A stretch of DNA of 39,371 nt from Pandoraea anapnoica. GTDB lineage: Bacteria; Pseudomonadota; Gammaproteobacteria; Burkholderiales; Burkholderiaceae. Below the pieces are notes generated by a model, which did not search any database, was not told the DNA's origin, and worked only from the letters and a program-made list of their open reading frames with translations. Location: assembly GCF_902459765.1 (NCBI RefSeq), contig NZ_CABPSP010000024.1, forward strand, positions 1 to 39,371, given 5' to 3'. A program made the position numbers and the translations under genes. This document shows positions 22,652 through 30,990 of the stretch, piece by piece. Each line of letters opens with the position of its first letter. Position 1 is the stretch's first letter.

Positions 22652-25129
22652 TCAGGCAGTCGTGGTTTCGGTCGTGACTTCGGCAGGCGCTGTGCTCTGC
22701 GCCGTCGTCGTGAGCGGCCGGTACTCGTTGGCTTGCGCTCCGTTGATACGCGCCTGCCACGGGTCGGGCAGTCCGTCGAGCGAGAACAACAGACGCTCGT
22801 ACAGTGCCCGGCGATTGGCGGCGTCCGCCACCACGCGCTGCTTCACGTAATCGAGGCCCACACGATCGAGGTAATGCACCGTGCGGTCGAGGTAGTACGC
22901 TTGCTCGCGATACAACTGAAGGAACGCGCCGGTGTACTCCTTGACCTCCTCAGCCGTCTTCACCTTCACGAGGAACTGCGCCACTTCGGTCTTGATGCCG
23001 CCGTTGCCGCCCACATACAGCTCCCAGCCCGAGTCGACGGCAATCACGCCCACGTCCTTGATCCCCGCTTCGGCGCAGTTGCGCGGGCAGCCCGACACGG
23101 CCAGCTTCACCTTGTGCGGCGACCACATGTTCGCGAGCATCGTCTCCAGATCGATGCCCATCTGCGTACTGTTCTGCGTGCCGAAGCGGCAGAACTCGCT
23201 CCCCACACATGTCTTCACGGTGCGGATCGACTTTCCGTAAGCGTGGCCCGACGGCATGCCCAGATCGCGCCAGACATTCACCAGATCGTCCTTTTTCACG
23301 CCAAGCAAGTCGATGCGCTGACCACCCGTGACCTTGACCATCGGAATCTGATACTTGTCGGCCACGTCGGCAATGCGGCGCAGTTCGCTCGCATTCGTCA
23401 CACCGCCCTTCATCTGCGGGACGACGGAGAACGTGTTGTCCTTCTGGATGTTGGCGTGCACACGTTCGTTGACGAAGCGGCTTTGCGGATCGTCCACCGC
23501 TTCCTTCGGCCACGTGCTGAGCATGTAGTAGTTCAGCGCCGGACGGCACGTTGCGCAGCCGTTGGGGGTGCGCCATTCGAGGAAGTCGAAGGCGGCGCGA
23601 TGCGTCGTCAGGCGATGCTCACGCACTGCGCGACGCACATCCGCGTGCGAAAGGTCAGTGCAGCCGCACACGGCCTTTTCTTTCGGCGCGGCGTCGTAGG
23701 TCGAGCCGAGCGTGCTCATCAGAATCTGTTCACACAGCCCCGCGCACGAGCCGCAGGAGCTGGCGGCCTTGGTGTGCTTCTTCACTTCGTCAAGCGTGAA
23801 GAGGCCCTTCTCGGTGATGGCCTTGACGATGGTGCCCTTGCAAACGCCGTTGCAGCCGCAGACCTCGTCGGTATCCGCCATGGCCGACGCGCGGTTCTGC
23901 CCTTGCGTGCCGACGTCGCCCACGCTCGACTCGCCGAACATGATGCGCTCGCGCAACTCGCCCAGCGTGCGCCCTTCGCGCAGCAGCTTGAAGTACCACG
24001 CGCCGTCGGCCGTGTCGCCATACAGACAGGCACCGACGAGCTTGTCGTCGCGAATCACGAGCTTCTTGTAGACGCCGCTCGCCGGGTCCGACAGCACGAT
24101 TTCCTCCGTGCCTTCGCCGCCCAGAAAGTCGCCTGCCGAGAACAGATCGATGCCCGTGACCTTGAGCTTGGTGGAGAGCACCGAGCCGCGATAGCTGCCT
24201 ATGCCCATCAACGCCAGGTGATTCGCGCAGACCTTGGCCTGCTCGAACAACGGCGCGACGAGACCGTACGCCACGCCGCGATGGCTCACGCACTCGCCCA
24301 CGGCGTAGATGCGCGGATCGTAGGTTTGCAGCGTGTCCGACACCACAATGCCGCGTGCGCAGTGCAAACCGGCCGCTTCGGCCAGCGTGGTATTCGGACG
24401 GATGCCTGCGGCCATCACGACGAGATCTGCCGCGATTTCTTCGCCGTTGCTGAATTTCACGGCGCGCACGCAGCGGTTGTCGTCGCCGAGAATCTCCGAC
24501 GTCTGATGCGACAAGCGGAACACAAGGCCGCGCGCTTCGAGCGACTGTTGCAGCAGCTTGCCCGCCGTGCTGTCGAGCTGACGCTCCAGCAGCGTGTCGG
24601 CCAGATGCACGACCGTGACGTCCATGCCGCGCAGTTTCAGGCCGTTGGCCGCTTCGAGCCCGAGCAGTCCACCGCCGATCACCACAGCGTGGCGCTTCAC
24701 CTTGGCCGTCGCGATCATGATTTCGGTGTCGCGGATGTCGCGATAGCTGATCACGCCATCGAGATCCTTGCCCGGCACCGGCAGAATGAACGGGCTGGAA
24801 CCGGTCGCGATGAGCAGACGGTCGTACGGCGCTTCAGTGCCGTCGGCACAGCGCACCACGCGGCGCCGACGGTCGATCTGCGTGACTTCCTTTCCCAGAT
24901 GCAGCGTGATGCCCTTCTGCGCATACCAGTCGAGCGGATTGAGCACGATGTCCTGGAACGCCTGTTCCCCCGCGAGCACCGGCGAGAGCAGGATACGGTT
25001 GTAGTTCGGATGAGGCTCGGCGCCGAACACGGTGATGTCGTATTGGTTCGGTGCAATCTCAAGCAGCTCTTCGAGCGTGCGGATGCCGGCCATGCCGTTG
25101 CCGATGACGACGAGACGAGGTTTGCGCAT
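22652..25129 (-). CDS. nirB: NADH-dependent nitrite reductase large subunit NirB
   Basis: An 825-residue flavo-sirohaem enzyme reducing nitrite to ammonium. Order: FAD/NAD(P) Rossmann domains (RLVVIGNGMAGIRTLEELLE at the N-terminus; HAVVIGGGLLGLEAANGL near 160), a central BFD-like [2Fe-2S] region with CGCNGVCKG and SSCGSCAGLCEQ, a nitrite/sulfite reductase ferredoxin-like domain, and the sirohaem/[4Fe-4S] signature TCVGSEFCRFGTQNST ... SGCPRNCAEA (about 610-660). Length is normal for NirB. ATG 25129 has GGAGAAG upstream; the frame extends to 25195 but that part overlaps the leader terminator. First gene of the nas operon, preceded by a sigma-54 promoter and an ANTAR-type leader. Confidence 0.95.
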   Translation of the reverse strand: MRKPRLVVIGNGMAGIRTLEELLEIAPNQYDITVFGAEPHPNYNRILLSPVLAGEQAFQDIVLNPLDWYAQKGITLHLGKEVTQIDRRRRVVRCADGTEAPYDRLLIATGSSPFILPVPGKDLDGVISYRDIRDTEIMIATAKVKRHAVVIGGGLLGLEAANGLKLRGMDVTVVHLADTLLERQLDSTAGKLLQQSLEARGLVFRLSHQTSEILGDDNRCVRAVKFSNGEEIAADLVVMAAGIRPNTTLAEAAGLHCARGIVVSDTLQTYDPRIYAVGECVSHRGVAYGLVAPLFEQAKVCANHLALMGIGSYRGSVLSTKLKVTGIDLFSAGDFLGGEGTEEIVLSDPASGVYKKLVIRDDKLVGACLYGDTADGAWYFKLLREGRTLGELRERIMFGESSVGDVGTQGQNRASAMADTDEVCGCNGVCKGTIVKAITEKGLFTLDEVKKHTKAASSCGSCAGLCEQILMSTLGSTYDAAPKEKAVCGCTDLSHADVRRAVREHRLTTHRAAFDFLEWRTPNGCATCRPALNYYMLSTWPKEAVDDPQSRFVNERVHANIQKDNTFSVVPQMKGGVTNASELRRIADVADKYQIPMVKVTGGQRIDLLGVKKDDLVNVWRDLGMPSGHAYGKSIRTVKTCVGSEFCRFGTQNSTQMGIDLETMLANMWSPHKVKLAVSGCPRNCAEAGIKDVGVIAVDSGWELYVGGNGGIKTEVAQFLVKVKTAEEVKEYTGAFLQLYREQAYYLDRTVHYLDRVGLDYVKQRVVADAANRRALYERLLFSLDGLPDPWQARINGAQANEYRPLTTTAQSTAPAEVTTETTTA

Positions 25130-25161
25130 GCTGTCTTCTCCTGTTGCGCCTGCAGCGCCCG

Positions 25162-25246
25162 AAAAACAAAACGGCGTCCATCCGTGCCGAAGCACAGAGG
25201 GACGCCGTTGTCCTGTGGGTACGTCGCAGGCTATCCCGCCCGACGT
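25162..25246 (-). promoter_or_regulatory. nirB leader: ANTAR-type hairpins and intrinsic terminator
   Basis: Read on the minus strand, a first hairpin (25246-25221, outer pairs ACGTCG/CGACGT) is followed after seven bases by GGAC-AACGGC-GTCC (25213-25200), whose six-base loop has A at position 1 and G at position 4, the known ANTAR recognition pattern. The 3' arm of that hairpin is also part of the 5' arm of a 17-pair terminator (ACGGCGTCC...GGACGCCGT, 25208-25171, TTCG loop, one mismatch) that runs into TTTGTTTTT (to 25162), 33 bases before nirB. The two structures exclude one another, which is the layout expected for NasT antitermination. The loop of the first hairpin does not show the A1/G4 pattern clearly. 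Confidence 0.75.
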
Positions 25247-25298
25247 CGCACCTGAATTCTTTGCCGGCGACGCCTTTGCCGCTGGCCTTAACGCTAAC

Positions 25299-25314
25299 GC
25301 AACAAGCGTGCCAG
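25299..25314 (-). promoter_or_regulatory. Sigma-54 promoter of the nas operon
   Basis: On the minus strand CTGGCACG-CTTG-TTGC matches the -24/-12 consensus TGGCACG-N4-TTGC at every specified base. Transcription would begin near 25287, giving a leader of about 158 bases that contains both the ANTAR-type hairpin and the terminator. Confidence 0.8.
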
Positions 25315-25414
25315 CACATGAGATATCGCCCGCAGGGCGTTGCCGCGCAATGAGAGAATCAGAAGTTGTCTATGGGAAACGTCCGAAAGTGACGTTGAAA
25401 ACCGTCAAATCTGC

Positions 25415-25431
25415 TGCACCGCACCAGTGCA
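25415..25431. promoter_or_regulatory. Candidate NtrC-binding site 1
   Basis: TGCACC-GCACC-AGTGCA differs by one base from the NtrC dyad TGCACC-N5-GGTGCA. It is centred about 135 bases upstream of the predicted sigma-54 start, a normal enhancer distance. Confidence 0.6.
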
Positions 25432-25454
25432 TAACGCGAAGCCATCGCCCCGCG

Positions 25455-25471
25455 CGCACCAACTTGATGCC
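25455..25471. promoter_or_regulatory. Candidate NtrC-binding site 2
   Basis: CGCACC-AACTT-GATGCC is a weaker match to the NtrC dyad, centred 40 bases (about four helical turns) from site 1. A further overlapping half-site, GGTGCG, lies at 25479-25484. Tandem in-phase sites are typical of NtrC enhancers. Confidence 0.4.
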
Positions 25472-25484
25472 TGCATGCGGTGCG

Positions 25485-26888
25485 TCAATGGGCTTCGTTC
25501 GGTTTAGCACCTGACGATTTGTGTCCGCTGACTTGCGCGCCAGCGTCGTGCGGCAGGCGCATGCCGTCGATCATTGCGAGTAACGCAATCACCGCCATGA
25601 CGACGAACGTCCAGCGGAAACTCGCGGTGCTGAACGGCGCCACCCCCGCCACTTCCGTGAACTTGAGGATGAGCGCACCGAGCGCGATGCCCATGCCCGT
25701 CATCATCTGCTGGAGCGCAGAGGACAGTGTCGCTGCCCCGCTCATGTCATCGGGTGGCACGTCTGCGAATGCCATCGTGGCAAGCGTGGTGAACTGCATC
25801 GACCGGCAGATGCCGCCGAACAGGAGCACGAGCGCGACGATCCAGAACGGCGTCGTCGACGACAGTGCCGCGCACGTCAGAAAGCCGATCACGACGAGCA
25901 CACCGTTGCCCAGCAGCACACGACGGAAGCCGAAGCGCTTAAGAATCGGCGTCGTTGCGGGCTTGATGCCCAGATTGCCCGCGAAGAGTGCGAGCATCAG
26001 CAGGCCGGACGTCACCGCGCTCAGACCGAACGCCAGTTGGAACATCAGCGGCAGCAGAAACGGTGCGCTGCCGATCGTCATGCGAAAAAGCGAACCGCCC
26101 CACACCGTCACGGCGAACGTCTGCACGCGCATGGCCGCCAGATTGATGAGCGGGTGAGGCGTGTGCAGGAAGTGCCGGATCGACCAGCCCATCGAGAGCA
26201 ATCCGATCGCGAGGCAACCGATCACCATCGGCCAGTCGGCGGGCGTGCGGCTCGCCAACTCGACGCCGAACATCAGCAGGCTCGCGCCGACGCCGCTCAT
26301 CACAAAGCCCGGCAGATCGAACGGCTTGCGCTCGCCCGGCGAGGGGCCGACCAGCCACAATGCGCCCGCGAACGCCGCGAGGCCCAGCGGCACGTTGATC
26401 AGAAAGATCCAATGCCAGCTCCACGTAGACGAGATGAAACCGCCGAGCGCGGGACCGAGTACGGGCGCAGCAAGGCCCGGCCACGTGATCGTTGCGATGG
26501 CGCGCACCAGTTCCGGCTTGGGCGTATTGCGCAGCACGACGAGTCGCCCGACCGGCACCATCATCGCTCCGGCCAGCCCCTGAAGCACCCGGCAGGCGGT
26601 GAACATGCCGAGGCTCGTGCTCATCGCGCAGAGCACGGACGCCAGCGTGAAAAGCGCGATGGCAGCGGGGAATACGCGACGCGGCCCGAGCCGGTCCGCC
26701 AGCCAGCCGCTCGCCGGGATGAACGCTGCGAGTGCGACCAGATAAGCCGACAACCCGATGGACAGTTGCGACGGCGCGACGCCGAAGTCCGTCGCCATGG
26801 CGGGCAACGACGTGGTGATGATGGTGGCGTCGAGGTTCTCCATGAAGAACGTCGACGCCACCAGAAAGGGCAGCGCGCGTCGGCTCAC
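25485..26888 (-). CDS. MFS transporter, DHA2-type drug exporter
   Basis: A 467-residue major facilitator with many hydrophobic segments, in the DHA2 (EmrB/QacA-like) group. The first helix carries the group's marker NLDATIITTSLPAMA; the loop GWLADRLGPRR and the antiporter-like VLGPALGGFISSTWSWHWIFLINVPLG follow. It is expected to export a drug or metabolite by proton antiport; nitrate-transporter (NarK) signatures are absent, although it lies next to the nas operon. It starts at GTG 26888 immediately after the TGA of the acyl-CoA dehydrogenase gene, with a GAGGA ribosome site inside that gene, so translation is coupled. The C-terminal tail contains GHKSSGAKPNEAH. Confidence 0.88.
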   Translation of the reverse strand: MSRRALPFLVASTFFMENLDATIITTSLPAMATDFGVAPSQLSIGLSAYLVALAAFIPASGWLADRLGPRRVFPAAIALFTLASVLCAMSTSLGMFTACRVLQGLAGAMMVPVGRLVVLRNTPKPELVRAIATITWPGLAAPVLGPALGGFISSTWSWHWIFLINVPLGLAAFAGALWLVGPSPGERKPFDLPGFVMSGVGASLLMFGVELASRTPADWPMVIGCLAIGLLSMGWSIRHFLHTPHPLINLAAMRVQTFAVTVWGGSLFRMTIGSAPFLLPLMFQLAFGLSAVTSGLLMLALFAGNLGIKPATTPILKRFGFRRVLLGNGVLVVIGFLTCAALSSTTPFWIVALVLLFGGICRSMQFTTLATMAFADVPPDDMSGAATLSSALQQMMTGMGIALGALILKFTEVAGVAPFSTASFRWTFVVMAVIALLAMIDGMRLPHDAGAQVSGHKSSGAKPNEAH

Positions 26889-28058
26889 TCAATCCTCTTG
26901 CATCAACGCGCGGCCAATGATGAGTTGCTGAATCTGTGTGGTGCCTTCATACAGACGCAGCAGACGCACGTCGCGATAGAAGCGCTCGACCTTGTATTCG
27001 TTGATGTAGCCCGCCCCGCCGTGGACCTGCACGCCGCGATCGGCCACGCGTCCGACCATCTCCGTGCAGAACAGCTTGGCGCACGACGCCCGCGTGCTGA
27101 CGTCGGCGTCGCGCTTGCCTACGGGCTTGGCGTCGTATCGCACTGCGCAGTCCTGCACCATCGACCACCCGGCATAGAGTTCGGCCTGACTGTCGGCGAG
27201 CATCGCCTGCACTAACTGGAAGTCGCCGATGCGCTCACCGAACTGCTTGCGTTCGCGCGCATAGGCCACGGACTCGTCGAGAATGCGTTGCGCCATGCCG
27301 CAGGCGAGCGCCGCCACGTGCAGACGCCCCCGGTCGAGCACTTTCATGGCCGTCTTGAAGCCCTTGCCCGCCTCGCCGCCAATGATGTTCGACGCCGGGA
27401 CTCGCGCGCCTTGCAGCACGACGTCGCAGGTCTTCGTGCCGCGCTGGCCCATCTTCTTGTCCGGCTTGCCCAGCGACAGGCCGGGCGTATCGGCCGGGAC
27501 GATGAACGCCGAAATGCCACCGGCACCGTCGCCGCCGGTACGCGCCATCAGCGTGAATGCCCCGGCGCGCGGCGCGTTGGTGATGAAACGCTTCACGCCG
27601 TCGAGCACATAGACGTCGCCATCGCGCACAGCACGGGTCTTGAGCGCGGCCGCGTCCGATCCCACATCCGGCTCCGTCAGCGCGAACGACATGATCAGTT
27701 CGCCGCTCGCCACGCGCGGCAACAAATCGCGCTTCTGCGCGTCGGTGCCATCCATCAGAATGCCCTGCGAGCCGATGCCGACGTTCGTACCGAACACCGA
27801 CCGGAAAGCCAGCGACGTCTGCCCGAATTCATAGGCCACACGCACTTCCTGCACCATCGACAGACCGATCCCGCCGAACTCCTCGGGAATCGACAGCCCG
27901 AACAGTCCCATCTCCTTCATCTCGTCGACGAGGGCGGCGGGCACTTCGTCGTGCTCCTCGACGTCGTTCTCGGCGGGCACGAGCCGCTCGCGGATAAAGC
28001 GTTGGACCGCAGCGAGCAACAGCTCGAACGATTCGCTATCCAGTCCCTTGGATGTCAT
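26889..28058 (-). CDS. Acyl-CoA dehydrogenase
   Basis: A 389-residue FAD enzyme oxidising the alpha-beta bond of an acyl-CoA, passing electrons to ETF. Conserved segments include FALTEPDVGSDAAALKT (FAD/substrate signature, about 133-149), GVKRFITNAPRAGAF, the QFGERIGDFQLVQAMLAD helix and the C-terminal LYEGTTQIQQLIIGR, whose Glu (about 371) is at the short/medium-chain catalytic-base position. Chain specificity cannot be assigned. ATG 28058 has AAGGGA upstream; the frame is open to 28247 without conserved sequence. It forms a two-gene unit with the MFS exporter and is divergent from a MarR gene, which may regulate both sides. Confidence 0.92.
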   Translation of the reverse strand: MTSKGLDSESFELLLAAVQRFIRERLVPAENDVEEHDEVPAALVDEMKEMGLFGLSIPEEFGGIGLSMVQEVRVAYEFGQTSLAFRSVFGTNVGIGSQGILMDGTDAQKRDLLPRVASGELIMSFALTEPDVGSDAAALKTRAVRDGDVYVLDGVKRFITNAPRAGAFTLMARTGGDGAGGISAFIVPADTPGLSLGKPDKKMGQRGTKTCDVVLQGARVPASNIIGGEAGKGFKTAMKVLDRGRLHVAALACGMAQRILDESVAYARERKQFGERIGDFQLVQAMLADSQAELYAGWSMVQDCAVRYDAKPVGKRDADVSTRASCAKLFCTEMVGRVADRGVQVHGGAGYINEYKVERFYRDVRLLRLYEGTTQIQQLIIGRALMQED

Positions 28059-28248
28059 TGGGCGTCCCTTGAAATATGTCGTAACACTTGGCAGAGGGCG
28101 CGAAGCCCGCGCGCCGGATGCCGCTATCTTACCCGCCGGAATCCCGGAAAGGCACGCCACATCGGCCTTGGCGACGTTTGGCGATGAACACCCCGACAAG
28201 GCTTCCCACGATTCCCACGGATTTCGCAACAGCCTATTAGCTAGCATC

Positions 28249-28271
28249 CTAATTATTAGTTAACATATAAT
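28249..28271 (+). promoter_or_regulatory. Promoter -10 and palindromic operator of the MarR-efflux operon
   Basis: CTAATTATTAG (28249-28259) is an 11-bp palindrome, immediately followed by a perfect TATAAT (28266-28271). No good -35 was found, and the palindrome occupies the spacer, as expected for repression by the MarR protein encoded next. The predicted start lies within a few bases of the ATG at 28280, so the transcript may be leaderless. Confidence 0.5.
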
Positions 28272-28279
28272 CTTTCGCC

Positions 28280-28753
28280 ATGACCTCCCTAGAATCGCTC
28301 CGCTTTGCCTTCACCAGCCATCTGCTGCTGGCGGGCAAGCAATGGCGGCAGTTATCGCAGGGCGCGATCGTCGAATACGGCATTTCCGCGGCGAGCGCAG
28401 GCCCCTTGTTGTTCATCCGCCGCCTTGGCCAGGGTGTGCGTCAGGTCGAGCTGGCCGAATACGTCGGGCTCGAAGGCGCGTCGCTCGTGCGTCTGCTCGA
28501 TCAGTTGTGCGCGGCCGGTCTGGTCGTGCGCGAAGTGGATGCCAGCGACCGTCGCGCCAATGCGCTGCGACTCACCGAAGCGGGTGAAACGCTCGCCGAA
28601 AAGCTCGAAGTCGAACTCAGCCAGTTGCGTGCCAAGGTGTTCGCGAACATCCCCCGGGAAGATTTCGATGCCGTGCTGCGGGTGTTCGAGACGCTCAACC
28701 GCGCGGCGGATCCGGACGGCTCCATCCTCGCGATGGAACTCCCCAAGAAGTAG
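28280..28753 (+). CDS. MarR-family transcriptional regulator
   Basis: A 157-residue MarR protein. The winged helix is visible as RQVELAEYVGLEGASLVRLLDQLCAAGLVVREVDASDRRANALRLTEAGE, with the wing DRRANALRLT near residues 92-101. It heads an operon whose next four genes build a tripartite efflux pump; in related systems the regulator is relieved by an aromatic acid or drug that the pump exports. The ATG has no Shine-Dalgarno sequence and a TATAAT only nine bases upstream, suggesting a leaderless message. The spacer to the FUSC gene is 15 bases. Confidence 0.9.
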   Translation: MTSLESLRFAFTSHLLLAGKQWRQLSQGAIVEYGISAASAGPLLFIRRLGQGVRQVELAEYVGLEGASLVRLLDQLCAAGLVVREVDASDRRANALRLTEAGETLAEKLEVELSQLRAKVFANIPREDFDAVLRVFETLNRAADPDGSILAMELPKK

Positions 28754-28768
28754 TCAAAGACGTCGATC

Positions 28769-30784
28769 GTGCTCACCTGGCCTTCCTCCCGCGACTGGAT
28801 TTTCTCGATCAAGGCGTTTGTCGCCTCGATGCTGGCGCTTTACATCGCGCTCGCGCTCGGGCTGCCGCGTCCCTACTGGGCGATGGCCACCGTCTACATC
28901 GTCTCGCACCCGCTTACAGGCGCAACCCGCTCCAAGGCGTTGTACCGCGTGCTCGGCACGCTGCTGGGCGCAGCGGCGTCCATTGCGTTCGTGCCCGCGC
29001 TCGTCAACACGCCCGAATTGCTGATGGCCGCCGTCGGTCTCTGGACCGGCACGCTGCTTTACATCTCCTTACTCCATCGCTCGCCTCGCAGTTACGTGTT
29101 CTTGCTGGCGTCGTACACGCTGCCGCTCATCGCCCTGCCCGCCGTGAACACTCCGTCGGGCATTTTCGACATTGCCATCGCACGTTCGGAAGAGATCATT
29201 CTCGGCATCGTCTGTGCCAGCGTCGTGGGCGCGGTGATTCTGCCCACGAGCGTGGCGAAGGTGCTGCACGACCGCTCGACTCGCTGGCTCACCGACGCCG
29301 CGCGCTGGACCACCGATATGCTCTCGGCCGACCCCGAAGGCAAGGCCACGCGCCACATGAGCCGTCACCGCATGGCGGCCGACATTCTGGCGCTCGATCA
29401 GTTGATCAGCCAACTGTCGTATGACGCCGATACATCGGAGCGCGTGCGTGACGCGCAGGAACTGCGCGGGCGCATGACGATGATGATGCCGGTGCTCTCG
29501 ACCGTGGCGTCGCTGGTGCAGACGTTACGTTTGCATCCGAACGGTTCCCCCGAAGCGCTCGAAGCCAAGATGGCGGAAATCGTGGCGTGGCTGCGCCGGG
29601 GCGCACCGTCGCCCGCGCCTGCGCATCTGCTCAAGCCGCCACAATCGGCCGGTGAAGCGTCGGACTGGTACGGCGCGCTCGTGTCCGCGACGGAAGACCG
29701 TCTGCGCTCGCTCGTGCAGTTGTGGCAGGACTGCGCTTCGCTGCAACGCCGCTTCGGCCTGCATGAAGACGCCCCCGAATGGACGCCCGCCTTCCCCCAC
29801 TGGGAACTGGGTGGCGCGCGTCACTACGATCACGGCCTGCTGCTGTTCTCGACGATCTCGGCGGCACTCTGCACGTTCCTGATGGGCATGGCGTGGATCT
29901 ACACGGGCTGGAACGACGGTGCGGCCGGCGTCTCGCTCGGCGCGGTGGCCTGCTGCTTCTTCGCGGCGATGGACGAGCCCGCACCGTTCATCCGCTCGTT
30001 CTTCTGGGCGACGGCCGTGTGCGTGGTGTTCGCCGCCGTGTATGTGTTCTTCATCCTGACAAACGCCCATGACTTCGGTCTGCTCGTTGCGCTCTTTGCC
30101 GTGCCGTTCGTGTTGCTCGGGACACTGATCCCGCAGCCGCGCTTCACAATGGTGGCAATGCTCGTAGCGGTGAACACGGCGACCTTCGTGGGGATTCAGG
30201 GCGGATACAACGCCGACTTCCAGAGCTTCCTGAACAACAATATCGCCGGTCTGGCCGGGGTGCTGTTCGCACTGTTGTGGACCTTGCAGACGCGTCCGTT
30301 CGGCACGCGCGTCGCCATGCGTCGGCTGATTCATTCGAGCTGGCGCGACATCGCAAAGAACGCGATGGGCCGCTCGGTGAGCGAACACAACCGGCTGCGT
30401 GCACGTTTGCTCGACCGACTCGGCCAGTTGGTGCCGCGTCTGGCGGCGAGCGAAAGCGAAACGTCGAGCGACGGTTTTACCGAAGTGCGCGTCGAACTCT
30501 CCGCGCTCGCCCTGCAACGCGAGTTGCCGAATCTGAATCCATCGCAGCGCAATGCCGTCGAGGCCGCGCTCTGCGACGTGGCGCGCTTCTACCAGTCTCG
30601 ACTCGATGCACAGGTGAGCCAGCCCGACACCACGCTGCGAGACAAACTGCTGGGCGCCGTGCGCTCGCTGGTGGCCCATAGCGATCAAGCCTCGCGCAGT
30701 GCGCGCGCCTCGCTCATGGACATCCACGTCGCACTCTTCCCGCCTGCGTCCCCTACCCCCGCTTCGACCCGGAGTGCCCAATGA
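28769..30784 (+). CDS. FUSC-family aromatic acid efflux protein (AaeB/FusC-like)
   Basis: A 671-residue inner-membrane protein of the fusaric-acid resistance family. Two blocks of hydrophobic helices (about 10-165 and 365-510) flank a central cytoplasmic domain, and a soluble C-terminal domain follows. N-terminal PRPYWAMATVYIVSHPLTGATRSKALYRVLGTLLG and internal GIVCASVVGAVILP are family-typical. It provides the inner-membrane part of a pump for aromatic carboxylic acids or related toxins (family knowledge; substrate not proven here). It starts at GTG 28769, with weak ribosome signals, and its stop overlaps the next start by four bases (ATGA). Confidence 0.9.
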   Translation: MLTWPSSRDWIFSIKAFVASMLALYIALALGLPRPYWAMATVYIVSHPLTGATRSKALYRVLGTLLGAAASIAFVPALVNTPELLMAAVGLWTGTLLYISLLHRSPRSYVFLLASYTLPLIALPAVNTPSGIFDIAIARSEEIILGIVCASVVGAVILPTSVAKVLHDRSTRWLTDAARWTTDMLSADPEGKATRHMSRHRMAADILALDQLISQLSYDADTSERVRDAQELRGRMTMMMPVLSTVASLVQTLRLHPNGSPEALEAKMAEIVAWLRRGAPSPAPAHLLKPPQSAGEASDWYGALVSATEDRLRSLVQLWQDCASLQRRFGLHEDAPEWTPAFPHWELGGARHYDHGLLLFSTISAALCTFLMGMAWIYTGWNDGAAGVSLGAVACCFFAAMDEPAPFIRSFFWATAVCVVFAAVYVFFILTNAHDFGLLVALFAVPFVLLGTLIPQPRFTMVAMLVAVNTATFVGIQGGYNADFQSFLNNNIAGLAGVLFALLWTLQTRPFGTRVAMRRLIHSSWRDIAKNAMGRSVSEHNRLRARLLDRLGQLVPRLAASESETSSDGFTEVRVELSALALQRELPNLNPSQRNAVEAALCDVARFYQSRLDAQVSQPDTTLRDKLLGAVRSLVAHSDQASRSARASLMDIHVALFPPASPTPASTRSAQ

Positions 30785-30990
30785 GCGGCGAGATCGACAT
30801 CTACGGTGTATTCGTGCCGACGCTGCTGGCCCTGATGGTCGTGGCGTTCGTGCTGACAGGCGCGCTGCGCTTCGTGCTCGCGCGCATCGGCTTTTACAAA
30901 CTCGTCTGGCACCGCTCCTTATTCAACCTCGCTGTGTACATCATCGCGCTGGGCGGCATCGTCGCCGTTGCGCACGCCTGCCAACCATGA
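30781..30990 (+). CDS. DUF1656 small membrane protein (AaeX-like)
   Basis: A 69-residue protein with two membrane helices, matching DUF1656/AaeX: MSGEIDIYGVFVPTLLALMVVAFVLTG, and FYKLVWHRSLFNLAVYIIALGGIV. Such proteins nearly always lie between FUSC and HlyD genes, as here, and are thought to assist the pump; the mechanism is unknown. It overlaps both neighbours by four bases (ATGA), a sign of tight translational coupling. Confidence 0.93.
   Translation: MSGEIDIYGVFVPTLLALMVVAFVLTGALRFVLARIGFYKLVWHRSLFNLAVYIIALGGIVAVAHACQP

Noticed and set aside
22610-25255. An 881-codon open frame on the plus strand opposite nirB
   Set aside because: It is the mirror of a high-GC coding frame. nirB and nirD have complete conserved motifs on the minus strand, and the antisense translation is Arg/His-rich with no recognisable domain.
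25485-26888. MFS gene as a nitrate transporter because it neighbours the nas operon
   Set aside because: It has the NLDATI signature of DHA2 drug exporters, lacks NarK nitrate signatures, and is coupled to the acyl-CoA dehydrogenase gene.
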